From the NCBI RefSeq assembly GCF_009800925.1, contig NZ_WOYF01000002.1, positions 186,001 to 250,000 of the forward strand: 64,000 nucleotides of DNA, given 5' to 3'. Source of the stretch: Budvicia diplopodorum (GTDB taxonomy: Bacteria; Pseudomonadota; Gammaproteobacteria; Enterobacterales; Enterobacteriaceae). The translations under genes were made by a program, and so were the position numbers. Each line of letters begins with the position of its first letter. Positions within the stretch are counted from its first letter, which is position 1. Shown piece by piece: positions 41,301 to 53,408 of the stretch. A model generated the notes under the pieces. That model saw nothing but the letters and a program-made list of their open reading frames with translations, searched no databases and was not told the DNA's origin.

Positions 41301-41611
41301 CGCTCGAGTTCTAACGCACAGTTAAGCGCCGTTTGTCCACCCATGGTGGGCAGTACGGCATCCGGGCGCTCTTTCTCAATAATTTTACGCACCACTTCCC
41401 AATGAATCGGCTCGATATAGGTAGCATCGGCCATTTCAGGATCGGTCATAATGGTTGCCGGATTCGAGTTAACCAGCACAACCCGATACCCCTCTTCGCG
41501 CAGGGCTTTGCACGCCTGAGCGCCGGAATAGTCAAACTCGCAGGCCTGACCAATAACAATCGGGCCAGCACCAAGGATCAGGATACTTTTAATATCAGTA
41601 CGTTTTGGCAT
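38390..41611 (-). CDS. carB: Carbamoyl-phosphate synthase large subunit
   Basis: Makes carbamoyl phosphate for pyrimidine and arginine synthesis. 1073 residues with the family's internal duplication: two ATP-grasp halves ([21 protein letters not shown] and [20 protein letters not shown] starts; [15 protein letters not shown] and [18 protein letters not shown]-binding loops; [18 protein letters not shown] and [18 protein letters not shown]). A C-terminal MGS-like allosteric domain ([18 protein letters not shown]) binds UMP, IMP and ornithine in E. coli. 17 bases downstream of carA, one operon. Confidence 0.98.
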   Translation of the reverse strand: MPKRTDIKSILILGAGPIVIGQACEFDYSGAQACKALREEGYRVVLVNSNPATIMTDPEMADATYIEPIHWEVVRKIIEKERPDAVLPTMGGQTALNCALELERQGVLAEFGVTMIGATADAIDKAEDRRRFDIAMKKIGLDTARSGIAHNMEEAHAVAADVGFPCIIRPSFTMGGTGGGIAYNREEFEEICERGLDLSPTKELLIDESLIGWKEYEMEVVRDKNDNCIIVCSIENFDAMGIHTGDSITVAPAQTLTDKEYQIMRNASMAVLREIGVETGGSNVQFAVNPKNGRLIVIEMNPRVSRSSALASKATGFPIAKIAAKLAVGYTLDELMNDITGGKTPASFEPSIDYVVTKIPRFNFEKFAGANDRLTTQMKSVGEVMAIGRTQQESLQKALRGLEVGVNGLDPKVNLDDPDALTRIRRELKEAGCDRIWYIADAFRAGMSVDGVFNLTNVDRWFLVQIEELVRLEEQVAERGFTGLDASFMRTLKRKGFADARLAKLVGFSEAEVRKLRHKYELYPVYKRVDTCAAEFSTDTAYMYSTYEDECEANPTNDRPKIMVLGGGPNRIGQGIEFDYCCVHASLALREDGYETIMVNCNPETVSTDYDTSDRLYFEPVTLEDVLEIVRIEQPTGVIVQYGGQTPLKLARALEAAGVPIIGTSPDAIDRAEDRERFQQAVHRLGLKQPANATVTTIEMAVEKAVGIGYPLVVRPSYVLGGRAMEIVYDETDLRRYFHSAFSVSNDAPVLLDHFLDDAIEVDVDAICDGERVLIGGIMEHIEQAGVHSGDSACSLPAYTLSQEIQDEMRRQVEKLAFELCVRGLMNVQFAVKDNDVYLIEVNPRAARTVPFVSKATGVPLAKVAARVMAGKSLLEQGVTKEVIPPYYSVKEVVLPFNKFPGVDPILGPEMRSTGEVMGVGRSFAEAFAKAMLGSSPNKMPKGRALLSVREGDKSKVVDLAAKLLKQGFELDATHGTAVVLGEAGINPRLVNKVHEGRPHIQDRIKNGEYNYIVNTTEGRQAIEDSKLIRRSALQYKVHYDTTLNGGFATTMAMNADPTEKVISVQEMHRLLK

Positions 41612-41628
41612 TGTTAAGGGCTCCTGAT

Positions 41629-42777
41629 TTATTTAGCGGTAGAACGATAGGATTCAATAAGTTCGATAAAATGGTCGAACAACGGTGCCGCATCGTGCGG
41701 GCCCGGGCTGGCTTCCGGGTGCCCCTGAAAGCTGAACGCGGCTTTATCGGTACGATGAATCCCTTGCAGTGAGCCGTCAAACAGCGACCTATGGGTAGTA
41801 ATCAGGTTGGCCGGCAGCGTTGACTCATCCACGGCAAACCCGTGGTTTTGAGCAGTAATCATCACGGTATTATTCTCAATATCTTTAACCGGGTGGTTGC
41901 CGCCGTGGTGGCCGAACTTCATTTTGCTGGTTTGCGCGCCGGATGCCAAAGCCAGCAGCTGATGGCCAAGACAGATACCAAACACCGGAATATCGGTTTC
42001 TAAAATCTGCTCAATTGCTTGGATAGCATAGTCACAGGGTGCAGGGTCTCCCGGCCCGTTTGATAAGAAGACGCCGTCAGGATTAAGCTTAAGCACCTCT
42101 TGCGCCGAAGTTTGCGCCGGAACCACCGTTAAGCGGCAGCCACGGTCAACCAGCATTCTTAAGATGTTGCGCTTAACGCCATAATCATAAGCCACCACGT
42201 GATAAGGCAGTTCGGAATCATCTTTAGCCGCGGGTAAATCATCTTCCAGCGTCCAGCTTCCCTGTGTCCACCGGTAAGACTCTCGGGTAGTAACTTCTTT
42301 AGCCAAGTCCATCCCTTTCAGCCCGGGGAAGGATTTGGCTTTATCCAGTGCGAGCTGAGCATCGGCGGTATCACCGACAATAATGCAACCGTTCTGAGCC
42401 CCTTTTTCACGCAGAATTCGGGTCAGTTTACGGGTATCAATATCGGCGATTGCCACTATGTTATGGCGTTTAAGATATTCGGATAATCCTTCCTGATTGC
42501 GGTAGTTACTGGCAACCAGCGGCAGATCTCTGATAATCAGGCCCTGTGCATGCACTGAGCTCGATTCTTCGTCTGAGGAGTTTGTACCAACGTTTCCAAT
42601 ATGGGGGTAAGTAAGAGTGACAATTTGGCGGAAATAGGATGGGTCGGTGAGGATTTCTTGGTAGCCGGTCATTGAGGTATTAAAAACAACTTCCCCAATT
42701 GCCGTTCCGTTTGCCCCGATGGCCCGACCGTGAAATTGGGTTCCGTCTTCGAGAACCAGTAGCGCTGTCTTACTCAA
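41629..42777 (-). CDS. carA: Carbamoyl-phosphate synthase small (glutaminase) subunit
   Basis: Provides ammonia from glutamine to CarB. 382 residues; N-terminal CPSase_sm domain ([29 protein letters not shown]), and a C-terminal class I glutamine amidotransferase domain with nucleophile Cys in [15 protein letters not shown] and catalytic His/Glu in [13 protein letters not shown]. The start is TTG 42777 (TTGAGTAAGAC) with a strong AGGAGGG site; E. coli carA also starts with TTG. A tandem ARG-box pair overlaps the ribosome-site region. Confidence 0.97.
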   Translation of the reverse strand: MSKTALLVLEDGTQFHGRAIGANGTAIGEVVFNTSMTGYQEILTDPSYFRQIVTLTYPHIGNVGTNSSDEESSSVHAQGLIIRDLPLVASNYRNQEGLSEYLKRHNIVAIADIDTRKLTRILREKGAQNGCIIVGDTADAQLALDKAKSFPGLKGMDLAKEVTTRESYRWTQGSWTLEDDLPAAKDDSELPYHVVAYDYGVKRNILRMLVDRGCRLTVVPAQTSAQEVLKLNPDGVFLSNGPGDPAPCDYAIQAIEQILETDIPVFGICLGHQLLALASGAQTSKMKFGHHGGNHPVKDIENNTVMITAQNHGFAVDESTLPANLITTHRSLFDGSLQGIHRTDKAAFSFQGHPEASPGPHDAAPLFDHFIELIESYRSTAK

Positions 42778-42786
42778 AACACCCTC

Positions 42787-42825
42787 CTAGAATAAAGAGT
42801 CATAAAAACTGCATATTAATTCACA
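42787..42825 (-). promoter_or_regulatory. Tandem ARG boxes and P2 -10 of carAB (ArgR operator)
   Basis: On the minus strand, TGTGAATTAATATGCAGT (42825-42808) and TATGACTCTTTATTCTAG (42804-42787) both fit the ArgR box WNTGAATWWWWATTCANW with few mismatches. They are separated by exactly 3 bases, the spacing of known ArgR operators. TATAGT at 42831-42826 just upstream could be the P2 -10 hexamer. This matches arginine repression of the downstream carAB promoter in E. coli. Confidence 0.72.
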
Positions 42826-42887
42826 ACTATACCTTCTAAATAAGCGCAAAAAAAGCCTTATCAGCAACTTTCGGGCAAATTGGACGC

Positions 42888-42916
42888 ATTCTAATGATCC
42901 GACAGTTTCTTGTCTA
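42888..42916 (-). promoter_or_regulatory. Candidate carAB P1 promoter
   Basis: Minus strand TAGACA, 17-base spacer, TAGAAT. Lies 111 bases upstream of the carA TTG, consistent with the pyrimidine-controlled upstream promoter known in E. coli. Confidence 0.6.
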
Positions 42917-43261
42917 TAAAAAACGCTTTTTTAATTGTATTTTGTAGACTTCAGCAAATAAATCATCATAACCAATGAAAAACATAGTCTAACTAGCGCT
43001 TGGAAAACGATTGCTATGCTTTTTAATGAATAAATGAATTAAAAATGAAAAATAATGATGAAATTGGAATAACGAGGTGAAATATGACTAAATAAATTAG
43101 GATAAATTTAATTTATATGGACAATATTTGATTAAACAAAACAAAGCGATTAAATAATATAATTAGCAAAATAATCTTTAAAAAAACAAATAATTATAGA
43201 AATAAAAATTTGATTTGCGCATTGAAAAATACGCAAATCAATCAAGATAAGATGATTTTAT

Positions 43262-44089
<828 letters not shown>

Positions 44090-44176
44090 CTAAATTATTA
44101 TTGTATTACTGAAGGGAACCCCTTGTGTCTGTCAGAGTAGCGTCCAGCTTTAGTTCTGACAAATAGATTTACTTAC

Positions 44177-44301
44177 ATACCCAAAATAATTCGAGTTGCA
44201 GGAAGGCGGCAAGTGAGTGAGCCCCAATGAGCTTACTCAAGTAAGTGATTTGGGTGAGCGAACGTAGCCAACGCACCTGCAACTTGAAGTATGATGGGTA
44301 T
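44177..44301. repeat. Full-length enterobacterial palindromic intergenic repeat (about 125 bp)
   Basis: Imperfect whole-element palindrome. The left end is ATACCCAAAATAATTCGAG-TTGCAGG and the right end is CCTGCAACTTGAAGTATGATGGGTAT, which are near reverse complements. The centre contains TGAGCTTACTCAAGTAAGTGA and a GTGAGCGAACG block. Repeats of this type are scattered between genes in Yersinia and Serratia-like genomes. No gene inside; non-autonomous, MITE-like. Confidence 0.8.
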
Positions 44302-44492
44302 AATCAGGGAAGATAAAAAGTACGGCTAATCCAGACATATTTATCTGGATGAATAAAAATAGGTTTTAACAAAGTATTTAGCAGAGAATTGCTGGAAGCT
44401 GCGGCGCATACAAGGCCGCAGCCGTTGAAAAAAATCAGCGAGTAATATTCGCCTCGATGCTGCTAATATCGAACTATTGTAAAACCAATCGG

Positions 44493-45437
44493 TTAATCTA
44501 CCATTTTAACCCGCAATTCTTTGGGCACTTCGAATACGATGCTTTCTTCCCGCCCTTCCATCTCTTGCGCAGGCAGGCCGCCTAACGAACGCAGGCGTTC
44601 AATCACGGCCTGAACTAATACGTCGGGCGCTGAAGCACCGGCGGTCACGCCAACGGAGTTAACCGCTTTGAGCCAGCCTTCCTGAATATCATCAGCGGTA
44701 TCAATTAAATAGGCTGGTTTACCAATACGCTGGGCCAGTTCAGCTAGGCGATTAGAGTTAGACGAGTTTTTAGAACCCACCACTAACACTACGTCAGACT
44801 GCAATGCCAGATTATGTACCGCCTCCTGACGATTGGTGGTGGCGTAGCAAATATCGTCTTTACGCGGGCCGATAATATCCGGGAAGCGTTTACGCAGTGC
44901 GTCAATCACGTCGGAAGTATCATCGACGGATAGCGTGGTCTGAGTCATAAAGCAGAGGTTATTTTCATCTTTAACCGATAGCTGCCAGACGTCGTCCGGC
45001 GACTCTACCAGATACATGCCGCCTTCGGCGTTGCTGTACTGGCCCATGGTCCCTTCAACCTCGGGGTGACCAGCATGGCCAATCAGAATAGCTTCACGGC
45101 CTTTACGGCTGGCTCGGGCGACTTCCATATGAACTTTAGTCACCAGCGGGCAGGTAGCATCAAACACCGTGAGATCGCGAGCCTTAGCTTCCGCTCTGAC
45201 CGCCTGAGAGACACCGTGGGCAGAAAAAATCAGAATTGCGCCGTCAGGCACTTCACTCAGCTGTTCAATGAATACCGCCCCTTTCTGGCGCAGGCTATCT
45301 ACCACATAGCGGTTATGTACAACTTCATGACGCACATAAATCGGCGCGCCGTAAATTTCCAGCGCACGCTCGACAATGCTGATGGCCCGGTCTACCCCGG
45401 CGCAGAAACCGCGCGGGTTAGCCAACAATATTTGCAT
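44493..45437 (-). CDS. ispH: 4-hydroxy-3-methylbut-2-enyl diphosphate reductase
   Basis: Last enzyme of the MEP isoprenoid pathway, with an iron-sulfur cluster, yielding IPP and DMAPP. I chose ATG 45437 ([18 protein letters not shown]), giving 314 residues; an ATG ten codons upstream is outside the family start. The three cluster cysteines are visible in GFCAGVDR (Cys12), [11 protein letters not shown] and [11 protein letters not shown], plus HEVVHN, SAHGVSQ and [14 protein letters not shown]. Follows lspA by 66 bases with no fkpB between. Confidence 0.97.
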   Translation of the reverse strand: MQILLANPRGFCAGVDRAISIVERALEIYGAPIYVRHEVVHNRYVVDSLRQKGAVFIEQLSEVPDGAILIFSAHGVSQAVRAEAKARDLTVFDATCPLVTKVHMEVARASRKGREAILIGHAGHPEVEGTMGQYSNAEGGMYLVESPDDVWQLSVKDENNLCFMTQTTLSVDDTSDVIDALRKRFPDIIGPRKDDICYATTNRQEAVHNLALQSDVVLVVGSKNSSNSNRLAELAQRIGKPAYLIDTADDIQEGWLKAVNSVGVTAGASAPDVLVQAVIERLRSLGGLPAQEMEGREESIVFEVPKELRVKMVD

Positions 45438-45503
45438 TTTTACTCTCCAAATGGCGTAACCGGTCATGCGTTATGTCTGATGACACGCCAAGCGCTTACC
45501 GGA

Positions 45504-46016
45504 TTACTCTGCCGTCTCTTTTTTCTCGTCTTTCTTCTGTGAGAAAATAAATCCTTCCAAAATCACCATTACCGCACCAATACAGATGGCGCAGTCGGCA
45601 ACGTTGAAGGTTGGGTAATGCCATTCACCAATATAGAAATCGAAAAAGTCGACAACAAATCCGTGATACAGGCGATCGAACAGGTTACCCAAAGCGCCGC
45701 CAATAATTAACGCAAACGCGATATTACTCCATTTGGCCGTTGCTGCCGTGCGGTACATCATTACCATCAGTACAATAGAAATGGTAACTGCCACCGCCGC
45801 TAGCGCCCAGCGCTGCCCCATAAAAGAGCTAAACGCTGCGCCGTAGTTTCGAGCATAGTAAAAATTAAAGAATGGCAATAAATCGACCGACTCGCCCAAA
45901 GCAAAGTTTTTGATCACCCAGAACTTGCTAGCGATGTCGGCAATAAAAACCAGAACCGCCAGCCAGAGCCAGCGTAATCCGGTGGTACCAATAGATAAAA
46001 AATTAGATTTACTCAT
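45504..46016 (-). CDS. lspA: Lipoprotein signal peptidase (signal peptidase II)
   Basis: Inner-membrane aspartyl protease that cleaves signal peptides of diacylated prolipoproteins; target of globomycin. 170 residues with four membrane segments. The catalytic Asp pair lies in [18 protein letters not shown] and [11 protein letters not shown]. The start overlaps the ileS stop by one base (TGATG), so translation is coupled. A charged Lys/Glu-rich tail ends the protein. Confidence 0.97.
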   Translation of the reverse strand: MSKSNFLSIGTTGLRWLWLAVLVFIADIASKFWVIKNFALGESVDLLPFFNFYYARNYGAAFSSFMGQRWALAAVAVTISIVLMVMMYRTAATAKWSNIAFALIIGGALGNLFDRLYHGFVVDFFDFYIGEWHYPTFNVADCAICIGAVMVILEGFIFSQKKDEKKETAE

Positions 46017-48832
46017 CAGGCGAACTTACGCTCTTCACCATTGCCAGCAACGTTAGTTACGCAGCGACCACAGAGATCCGGATGTTCAGCGTTTTGGCCG
46101 ACGTCCAGAGTATAGTGCCAGCAGCGCGGACACTTAATTCCCTGCGCCTTGGCGAACCCGACTTTCAGATTCTTCATCACGTCGCTTTGCTGTGCATCAA
46201 CGCCAGCCCGATCGATTGGCCCAACTTTAGCGCCCGAGGTCAGCAGGACAAAGCGAAGTTCATTTTGTAGCGCATTCAGGCTGGCTGCTAGTTCAGGTTC
46301 CGCATACAGCGTTACTGCGGCTTCTAAAGAGCCGCCCAGTAATTTGTCATTACGCGCCTGCTCCAGAACCTTATTTACTTCACCGCGAACTTTCAGCAGT
46401 TCTGACCAATAGCTATCGCTCATATTCTCGCCATCGGCTAGGCCAAACAGCCCCTGATACCATTCACCGGTAAACACAAACTTATCGCGTTCACCCGGCA
46501 GATAGCTCCAGATTTCATCGGCAGTAAATGACATAACCGGTGCCATCCAACGAACCAGCGCCTCAGCAATATGGTACAGCGCGGTCTGGCAGCTGCGGCG
46601 GGCTAAGCTATCGCCCTTCGCGGTATATTGACGATCCTTGATGATGTCCAGATAGAATGAACCCATTTCAATCGAGCAGAACTGCATCAGGCGCTGAATA
46701 ACCACGTGGAAGTCGTAATTATCGTAGCTGGCAGCAATTTCTTCCTGCGCCGCCATCGCGCGGCCCACGGCCCAGCGATCCAGTATCACCATATCTTCTG
46801 GTTTAACCATGTCTTTGACCGGATCAAAACCGTTCAGATTAGCCAGTAAAAAGCGCGCGGTATTACGAATTCGACGATAGGCATCGGCTGAACGTTTCAA
46901 GATTTCATCCGACACCGCAATTTCACCGGTGTAATCCGTTGAGGCGACCCATAAGCGAAGAATATCTCCGCCCAGTTTATTCATTACGTCCTGAGGGCTG
47001 ACGGTATTACCGATAGACTTAGACATTTTACGGCCCTGACCGTCAACGGTGAAACCGTGGGTCAAAACCTGACGGTAAGGCGCTTTGCCTTTCATTGCCG
47101 TTGAAATCATCAGCGATGACATAAACCAGCCGCGATGCTGATCCGATCCTTCCAGATACAGATCTGCACTGTGACCGTTAAATTCAGGGCGAACGTCCAC
47201 GACCGATGAGTGAGTCGAGCCTGAATCAAACCATACGTCTAGCGTGTCAGGAACTTTAACGTAGTTTGCCGCATCTTCACCCAATACGTCTTTAGGATCT
47301 AAATCCCACCACGCCTGAATGCCGTGTTCTTCAACGCGCTGAGCCACCAGTTCCATGATTTCCTGAGAGCGTGGATGCAGTTCATCGGTATCTTTATGTA
47401 CAAACAGAGACATCGGCATGCCCCAGGTACGTTGACGAGAGATACACCAGTCAGGGCGATTGGCCACCATGGTTTCGATACGCGCCTGACCCCAGTCAGG
47501 GATCCAACGAACGGCTTTAATCTCTTCTAAAGACTGCTTACGCAGCCCGTGCTGGTCCATACTGACGAACCACTGAGGCGTCGCGCGAAAGATAATCGGC
47601 GTTTTATGGCGCCAGCAGCACGGGTAGCTATGCTGCACCTTCTCAACCTGCAGCAGTGCGCCTTTTTCACGCAGTAGCTCAACGACAACATCGTTAGCTT
47701 TAAATACGTTTAAGCCATCCAGAGTTGGATAAGTTCCGGCTAAATAACAGCCGTTAGGACCAACCGGATTAGCCACTTCTAAATGATATTTTTGGCCGAT
47801 AACATAGTCATCGGGACCGTGGCCCGGAGCGGTATGTACAGCGCCGGTACCGGCTTCTAAGGTAACGTGCTCACCGAGGATAAGCGGTACATCAAACGCC
47901 AAGAACGGATGGGTAAAGCGCATCAGCTCAAGGTCAGCGCCTTTTGCACTACCGAGCACCGCCCAGCTTTCGATTCCGGCGCGCTTCATCACGCTTTCAA
48001 CCAGTTCAGCGGCAAGGATTAACGTTTCGTCCGCGGCCTGAACTAGCTGATATTCAAATTCTGGATGTAGCGAAATAGCCCGGTTTGCAGGCAGGGTCCA
48101 CGGCGTGGTGGTCCAGATAACCGCTGACAGTGGGCCTTTAACGCTGGTCACACCAAATTTGGCCGCAACGGCTAGAGGATCAACGGCGTTAAAGCGCACA
48201 TCGATAGACGGTGAAGTTTTGTCATAATATTCAACTTCAGCCTCAGCCAACGATGAACTGCAGTCGATACACCAATGTACCGGCTTAGCGCCTTTATGCA
48301 GGTGCCCATTACCGATAATTTTAGACAGAGAACGAATGATGTTGGCTTCGGTTTTAAACGCCATGGTCAAATACGGGTTATCCCAGTCACCCAGCACGCC
48401 TAAACGAATGAAGTCCTTTTTCTGACCTTCAACCTGCTCTGCGGCATATTCACGACATGCTTTACGAAATTCAGACGCGCTGATCTTCTCGCCCGGTTTA
48501 CCGACCAGTTGCTCAACTTTTAACTCAATCGGTAGGCCATGACAGTCCCAGCCCGGAACATAAGGCGCGTCATAACCAGCCATACCTTTTGATTTAATAA
48601 TGATATCTTTCAGAATCTTATTAACTGCGTGACCAATATGAATATTGCCGTTTGCATAAGGAGGGCCATCGTGAAGAATAAAGGTTTTCTTCCCTTTTTT
48701 GGCCTGACGAATCGCACCGTAAAGGTTTGATTGGTACCAATGGTCTAACATTCCAGGTTCACGCTTGGCTAAGTCGCCGCGCATTGGAAACCCGGTGTCC
48801 GGCAAATTCAATGTGTTCTTATAGTCAGTCAT
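46016..48832 (-). CDS. ileS: Isoleucyl-tRNA synthetase
   Basis: Class I synthetase charging tRNA-Ile, with an editing domain. 938 residues, as in E. coli. HIGH motif in [16 protein letters not shown], editing-domain block [33 protein letters not shown] in [14 protein letters not shown], and a C-terminal zinc finger CPRCWHY to LCGRCV. Between ribF and lspA in the conserved order; 30 bases after ribF. Confidence 0.98.
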   Translation of the reverse strand: MTDYKNTLNLPDTGFPMRGDLAKREPGMLDHWYQSNLYGAIRQAKKGKKTFILHDGPPYANGNIHIGHAVNKILKDIIIKSKGMAGYDAPYVPGWDCHGLPIELKVEQLVGKPGEKISASEFRKACREYAAEQVEGQKKDFIRLGVLGDWDNPYLTMAFKTEANIIRSLSKIIGNGHLHKGAKPVHWCIDCSSSLAEAEVEYYDKTSPSIDVRFNAVDPLAVAAKFGVTSVKGPLSAVIWTTTPWTLPANRAISLHPEFEYQLVQAADETLILAAELVESVMKRAGIESWAVLGSAKGADLELMRFTHPFLAFDVPLILGEHVTLEAGTGAVHTAPGHGPDDYVIGQKYHLEVANPVGPNGCYLAGTYPTLDGLNVFKANDVVVELLREKGALLQVEKVQHSYPCCWRHKTPIIFRATPQWFVSMDQHGLRKQSLEEIKAVRWIPDWGQARIETMVANRPDWCISRQRTWGMPMSLFVHKDTDELHPRSQEIMELVAQRVEEHGIQAWWDLDPKDVLGEDAANYVKVPDTLDVWFDSGSTHSSVVDVRPEFNGHSADLYLEGSDQHRGWFMSSLMISTAMKGKAPYRQVLTHGFTVDGQGRKMSKSIGNTVSPQDVMNKLGGDILRLWVASTDYTGEIAVSDEILKRSADAYRRIRNTARFLLANLNGFDPVKDMVKPEDMVILDRWAVGRAMAAQEEIAASYDNYDFHVVIQRLMQFCSIEMGSFYLDIIKDRQYTAKGDSLARRSCQTALYHIAEALVRWMAPVMSFTADEIWSYLPGERDKFVFTGEWYQGLFGLADGENMSDSYWSELLKVRGEVNKVLEQARNDKLLGGSLEAAVTLYAEPELAASLNALQNELRFVLLTSGAKVGPIDRAGVDAQQSDVMKNLKVGFAKAQGIKCPRCWHYTLDVGQNAEHPDLCGRCVTNVAGNGEERKFA

Positions 48833-48862
48833 TCGATTCTCGGTTCCATACTTGGCTAGAAA

Positions 48863-49801
48863 TTAGGTTCGTGCCGCTTGCTCAAAATATTTTCGGGCAG
48901 ACACGGCATCATATTCAATTTGTTGTTTCAATGCGTCCAGCGAGGCAAACCGCTGCTCGCTACGTATTTTTTCTCGGATAACTACGTCCAGATGCCGCCC
49001 GTATAGGTCCATATCGACATCAAGCAAATGAACTTCAAGCTGCTGACGCACTCCAGAAACGGTCGGTCTGATACCAATATTCGCTACGCCCGGCAATGGT
49101 TTATCGCCCAATCCCAAAACCTCTACGGCATAAACGCCTTTAACCGGCGTCACTAAGCGTTTCATTGGCAGATTAGCGGTAGGAAACCCGATGGTCCTTC
49201 CCAGCGCGTCACCGTGTACTACACGGCCGCAAATACTGTATGGTCGACCCAGTAGCGATTCGACTAGCGCCAGATCGTCATCACGTAACGCGTGACGAAT
49301 CATAGTACTGCTTACACGTTTACCAAATTCACAAAAGCTTTCAGTATTGGCAACGGCAAAACCCTGTTTTTTTCCTGCGGCCTGCAACAGAGAAAAATCG
49401 CCCTGCCGCTGCGCGCCAAAGCGGAAATCATCGCCAATCATCAAAAACTTAACACCCAACTTGTCAACCAGCAACCGCGAAATAAAATTCTCGGCGCTGA
49501 TAGTGGCAAACGCGGTATCAAACTTAATGCACAGAAGGTAGTCAACCCCGGCCTGTGCAAGATATTTACACTTGTCACGAAGCCTGGTCAGCCTCGCCGG
49601 TGCCTGCTCTGGTGCAAACAGCTCTAACGGCTGAGGTTCAAAAATCATTACCATCGTCGGCAGGCCTAAACGTTGACCTTCCTTTTTAAGCTGACGAAGC
49701 AACGCCTGATGACCAAGATGGACACCGTCAAAATTACCGATAGTCAATACACATCCGTGGTGACGAGGCCGGATATTGTGTATGCCGCGAATCAGCTTCA
49801 T
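48863..49801 (-). CDS. ribF: Bifunctional riboflavin kinase / FAD synthetase
   Basis: Converts riboflavin to FMN and then FAD. 312 residues. The N-terminal nucleotidyltransferase has LTIGNFDGVHLGHQALL and GDDFRFGAQRQGDF; the C-terminal flavokinase has GRVVHGDALGRTIGFPTANL and VYAVEVLG. Head of the ribF-ileS-lspA-ispH run, divergent from rpsT across 385 bases. Confidence 0.97.
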   Translation of the reverse strand: MKLIRGIHNIRPRHHGCVLTIGNFDGVHLGHQALLRQLKKEGQRLGLPTMVMIFEPQPLELFAPEQAPARLTRLRDKCKYLAQAGVDYLLCIKFDTAFATISAENFISRLLVDKLGVKFLMIGDDFRFGAQRQGDFSLLQAAGKKQGFAVANTESFCEFGKRVSSTMIRHALRDDDLALVESLLGRPYSICGRVVHGDALGRTIGFPTANLPMKRLVTPVKGVYAVEVLGLGDKPLPGVANIGIRPTVSGVRQQLEVHLLDVDMDLYGRHLDVVIREKIRSEQRFASLDALKQQIEYDAVSARKYFEQAART

Positions 49802-50109
49802 AATCAGCTCTGGGCCCTATACAGTGGAAATCGGGAATTATAGCAACTGAGAAGGCTAAGGTTAACCAACGATTACGCTATAAGTTAAAAACTTCTGTTG
49901 TTTATGGCCCACGGCCTTGATTTCAGCGCTCAATATACAGGAATGTTTATATCTTCGACATACGCACAAAGAAAACGCGTTAAAGACTATATTCCATGAT
50001 ACAAAGCTGTTAGAATCTTGCGCCATCGATACCCGTGGTGTTGCCGCTCTTTTTTCCATAGATTTTTCCATAGAAATTAGAACTGGCGGCGCTAATTTGC
50101 ACAAATCCG

Positions 50110-50138
50110 TTGACAAAAGAAGGTCGAAAGGGCATATT
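50110..50138 (+). promoter_or_regulatory. Candidate sigma-70 promoter of rpsT
   Basis: TTGACA, 17-base spacer, CATATT, about 49 bases upstream of the rpsT start codon. The rest of the 385-base gap back to ribF has no supported gene; a second upstream rpsT promoter is likely but not clear. Confidence 0.6.
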
Positions 50139-50186
50139 CCTTCGCCTTTAGAATGTCCTCAAGAAACTATATTTGGGAGTTGGACC

Positions 50187-50450
50187 TTGGCTAATATCAA
50201 ATCAGCTAAGAAACGCGCCGTCCAGTCTGAGAAGCGCCGCAAGCATAACGCAAGCCGTCGCTCCATGATGCGTACTTTCATCAAGAAAGTACAAATGGCG
50301 ATCGCAGCAGGTGATAAATCTACTGCACAAACAGCATTCAATGACATGCAACCTATTGTTGACCGTCAAGCCGCTAAAGGCCTGATTCACAAGAATAAAG
50401 CTGCTCGTCATAAATCAAACCTGATTGCACAGATCAACGCAATGCAGTAA
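50187..50450 (+). CDS. rpsT: 30S ribosomal protein S20
   Basis: 87-residue basic protein binding 16S rRNA ([52 protein letters not shown]). It starts at TTG 50187, seven bases after GGGAG. E. coli rpsT also uses UUG, and S20 controls its own translation there. A longer ATG-started frame from 49917 is rejected because its first 90 residues are not S20-like. Confidence 0.98.
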   Translation: MANIKSAKKRAVQSEKRRKHNASRRSMMRTFIKKVQMAIAAGDKSTAQTAFNDMQPIVDRQAAKGLIHKNKAARHKSNLIAQINAMQ

Positions 50451-50468
50451 TGCTGTTCTACGTTTCTT

Positions 50469-50497
50469 AAAAAAACCGGCTTTGGCCGGTTTTTTTG
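50469..50497 (+). terminator. Rho-independent terminator of rpsT
   Basis: ACCGGC-TTTG-GCCGGT stem with a flanking A-run before and TTTTTTT after, 18 bases downstream of the rpsT stop. Confidence 0.9.
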
Positions 50498-50532
50498 TGT
50501 CTGAAATCTGTAAGCTCGACCAACCCAATAAT

Positions 50533-50571
50533 AAAAAACGCTTAACTCATCAATAAAGTTAAGCGTTTTTT
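50533..50571. terminator. Bidirectional terminator between rpsT and nhaA
   Basis: Perfect 15-base stem AAAAAACGCTTAACT / AGTTAAGCGTTTTTT with a 9-base loop. It is 38 bases past the nhaA stop (minus strand) and is a second stop for rpsT. Confidence 0.85.
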
Positions 50572-50609
50572 GATCCTGCACACGAGGCCTGATTATTTAC
50601 TGGCTAAAA

Positions 50610-51791
50610 TCACGCCTCTCCGGCCGCCTTAGCGCCTGCTAACGAAACCTTAAGCAGGAAGTAGCCTAAAATAGCCGCCAGCGTAGAGCCCAGTAAGATG
50701 CCCAATCTGGAGTAGGTAATAAACTGCTCGCTTACGCCTTCAAACGCCAGAGAAGAGATAAATATCGACATAGTAAATCCAATTCCGCAAAGTACGGACA
50801 CTGAAAAAATATGCTTCAGGTAGATCGAATCAGGCATTTTCACCAGACCGGCCTTTAAGGCTAACCAACAAAAGCCAAAAATACCGAGCGGCTTACCAAC
50901 AACCAGCCCCAGCATAATGCCTAGTGACAGTATCCCACCTAATGAATGCAGAGTTACTCCGGCTAAAGACACCCCGGCATTGGTAAAGGCAAACAGCGGC
51001 AAAATGAAATAGGTTACCCACGGATGTAGCTGATGAATCAAGCTATCTAACGGTTTGCTTTGCTCAACCCCTCGTAATGGAATAAAGAAGCCGGTGATAA
51101 CACCCGCCAGCGTGGCATGTACGCCCGACTTCATCATGCATGCCCAAAGCACAGCACCGACCACCATATAGGCCAGCTTATTACCTACCCCACGCTGGTT
51201 CATCAACGCCATGGCAACAATCATCATTGCTGCACCTGATAGCGCAACTAAAGACAACTCTTTAGTGTAAAACAGAGCAATAATAACAATCGCACCTAAG
51301 TCATCAATAATCGCCAGAGCCATGAGGAAAGCCTTCAGGCTGGTTGGCACCCGACGGCCCAATAGCGCCATAACGCCCAGCGCAAAGGCAATATCGGTGG
51401 CGGCAGGAATAGCCCAACCGGTACGCGTAATTTCGTCACTTTGATTAAAAGCCAGATAAATCAGCGCAGGTAAAATCATACCGCCAATTGCGGCAACCAC
51501 TGGGAAAAGCGCCTTATCTTTTCCAGCTAAAGAGCCTTCAATAAGCTCTTTTTTAACTTCCAGCCCAATAACCAAAAAGAAAATAGCCATCAGGCCATCG
51601 TTAATCCAGTGAGCCAGCGAATTACTTAAATCCAGAGAGGCTATTTGAATCACAATCGGAATGTGCAGAAACCCCTCATAGGCAGGCCGTAGCGGAGAGT
51701 TAGCCATTACCATGGCAACCAACGCCGCTACGATTAAGAAAATACCGCCGGAAGCTTCTAGCCTCAGGAACTTTCGTAGATAGTGGGTCAT
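50610..51791 (-). CDS. nhaA: Na+/H+ antiporter NhaA
   Basis: Electrogenic Na+/H+ exchanger for salt and alkaline pH tolerance. From ATG 51791 ([16 protein letters not shown]) it has 393 residues and about 12 membrane segments. The ion-binding aspartates are present in [11 protein letters not shown] (Asp133 equivalent) and [11 protein letters not shown] (Asp163/164 equivalents), with [13 protein letters not shown] frame reaching 51908 adds a non-homologous N-terminus and is rejected. No nhaR follows. The 390-base gap to dnaJ is AT-rich apart from the dnaJ terminator. Confidence 0.96.
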   Translation of the reverse strand: MTHYLRKFLRLEASGGIFLIVAALVAMVMANSPLRPAYEGFLHIPIVIQIASLDLSNSLAHWINDGLMAIFFLVIGLEVKKELIEGSLAGKDKALFPVVAAIGGMILPALIYLAFNQSDEITRTGWAIPAATDIAFALGVMALLGRRVPTSLKAFLMALAIIDDLGAIVIIALFYTKELSLVALSGAAMMIVAMALMNQRGVGNKLAYMVVGAVLWACMMKSGVHATLAGVITGFFIPLRGVEQSKPLDSLIHQLHPWVTYFILPLFAFTNAGVSLAGVTLHSLGGILSLGIMLGLVVGKPLGIFGFCWLALKAGLVKMPDSIYLKHIFSVSVLCGIGFTMSIFISSLAFEGVSEQFITYSRLGILLGSTLAAILGYFLLKVSLAGAKAAGEA

Positions 51792-52122
51792 GGCCGTGAT
51801 CGCTCCTTTTATGACGCTTTGCTCAACGTCATAGTCTATTTGATTATTTGCTAGCCCAATATTACTATAAAACGGTAGTAACCAGAATAAAATGAAATAA
51901 AAACACAATAATTTATATTTAAATGAGATTAAAAACGATAAAGTTGTTAATGAAAAATATTAATGAATATAAATAATCCTTTAAAATCATCCGATAATAA
52001 TCAATTCAGCAAAAAACCATAACAAGCCACCGTTTTATACTATTAACCGCCGAAAGCATCCATTTAGTTGGGGCGCATATCGCTGTATAAACGTGTAACT
52101 ATCTATCGACAAATCTCTAGAC

Positions 52123-52156
52123 AAAAAAATACCCAATCGAATGATTAGGTATTTTT
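52123..52156 (-). terminator. Terminator of dnaKJ
   Basis: Minus strand: AAAAATACC...GGTATTTTTTT with a nested AATC/GATT inner stem, 26 bases after the dnaJ stop; strong T-run. Confidence 0.8.
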
Positions 52157-52181
52157 ATTTACCGTACAAAGGCTGAAGCAG

Positions 52182-53294
52182 TTAGCCGGTCAGATCGTCA
52201 AAGAACTTTTTCACGCCGTCCAGAAAGGATGTCGAACGAGGGCTATTTTTAGCCCCTTTCTCGCCGCCAAGGCTCTCTTCAAGCTCACGTAGCAGTTGCT
52301 TTTGTCTGTCGTTAAGCTTAACCGGAGTCTCAACCACAACGCGGCAAAGCAAATCGCCCTGAGCGCCGCCGCGAACCGATTTCACCCCTTTTCCACGCAT
52401 GCGGAACAGCTTGCCGGTTTGCGTTTCAGCAGGAACCTTCAGGTGAACCCGGCCATCCAGAGTCGGCACTTCAATTTCACCGCCTAAGGCAGCCATGGCA
52501 AAGTTAATCGGCACTTCGCAATACAGGTTATTACCATCACGCTCAAAGATCGGATGTTGCTTGACCTGAACCTGAACGTATAAATCACCTGCCGGAGCGC
52601 CGCTTTCGCCGGCTTCACCCTCACCGGATAAACGCACCCGATCGCCAGTATCAACGCCTGCCGGAATCTTCACTGACAGCGTTTTGTTTTTCTCAACCCG
52701 GCCTTGCCCACGGCACTTAGTGCACGGATCTTTGATAATTTTACCGCGACCATGACAGGTCGGGCAGGTTTGCTGCACCGCGAAGAAACCCTGACGCATC
52801 TGTACCTGACCTGCACCATGACAGGTAGAACAGGTTGTAGCAGACGTTCCGGCTTTAGCACCGCTGCCGTGGCAAACATCACACTCGGCTAACGTCGGAA
52901 TACGGATCTCTTTAGTTACGCCTCTAACGGCCTCTTCAAGAGTCAGCGCCATATTATACTGTAAGTCAGAACCACGGCTTGCACGCTGACGACGACCGCC
53001 AAAGATGTCACCGAAGACATCGCCAAAGATGTCATTAAAATCACCGCCACCGCCGCCCATGCTGCCGTGTTCAAAGGCCGCATGACCATATTGGTCATAG
53101 GCCGCCTTTTTCTGAGCATCCGTCAGAATTTCATAGGCTTCTTTAATTTCTTTAAATTTTGCTTCAGAGTCTTTATCACCCTGATTTCTATCCGGATGAT
53201 GCTTCATCGCTAGGCGCTTATAGGCCTTTTTAATTTCGCGTTCATCTGAATCGCGGCTTACGCCTAAGATTTCGTAATAATCTTTCTTCGCCAT
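52182..53294 (-). CDS. dnaJ: Co-chaperone DnaJ (Hsp40)
   Basis: Stimulates DnaK ATPase and delivers substrates. 370 residues: J domain with HPD at 33-35; Gly/Phe-rich region ([21 protein letters not shown]); four CxxCxGxG zinc repeats ([32 protein letters not shown]); C-terminal substrate domains. Follows dnaK by 114 bases on the same strand and is probably transcribed from the dnaK heat-shock promoters. Confidence 0.98.
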   Translation of the reverse strand: MAKKDYYEILGVSRDSDEREIKKAYKRLAMKHHPDRNQGDKDSEAKFKEIKEAYEILTDAQKKAAYDQYGHAAFEHGSMGGGGGDFNDIFGDVFGDIFGGRRQRASRGSDLQYNMALTLEEAVRGVTKEIRIPTLAECDVCHGSGAKAGTSATTCSTCHGAGQVQMRQGFFAVQQTCPTCHGRGKIIKDPCTKCRGQGRVEKNKTLSVKIPAGVDTGDRVRLSGEGEAGESGAPAGDLYVQVQVKQHPIFERDGNNLYCEVPINFAMAALGGEIEVPTLDGRVHLKVPAETQTGKLFRMRGKGVKSVRGGAQGDLLCRVVVETPVKLNDRQKQLLRELEESLGGEKGAKNSPRSTSFLDGVKKFFDDLTG

Positions 53295-53408
53295 CTGTGG
53301 ACTTACCCTATATATGCGTACACGGGCGTAGAGTTACCTCAACGCCCGTGCCAGTTCCGTTAACAATACCATACTTTCGGTATCGCTACCGTGCCCGCCG
53401 ATGGGCGA

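Larger units (their letters stand above)
42778..43261. other. 484-base AT-rich gap between carA and dapB
   Basis: Contains the carAB promoter region (listed separately) in bases 42787-42916. From about 42920 to 43261 it is very AT-rich with no supported gene. TGAATAAATGAAT near 43027 is a direct repeat rather than an ARG box. PurR and IHF sites could lie here but I cannot place them. Confidence 0.5.

Noticed and set aside
43020-43040. TGAATAAATGAAT as a third ARG box
   Set aside because: It is a direct repeat of TGAAT, not the TGAAT/ATTCA inverted repeat needed for ArgR, and lies far from carA.
44398-44422. GCTGCGGC/GCCGCAGC hairpin as the ispH terminator
   Set aside because: The stem is good, but no T-run follows on the minus strand and it is over 70 bases past the stop, so the role is unclear.
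49917-50186. 90-residue N-terminal extension of S20
   Set aside because: S20 homology begins exactly at TTG 50187 after a GGGAG site; the upstream stretch holds the promoter.
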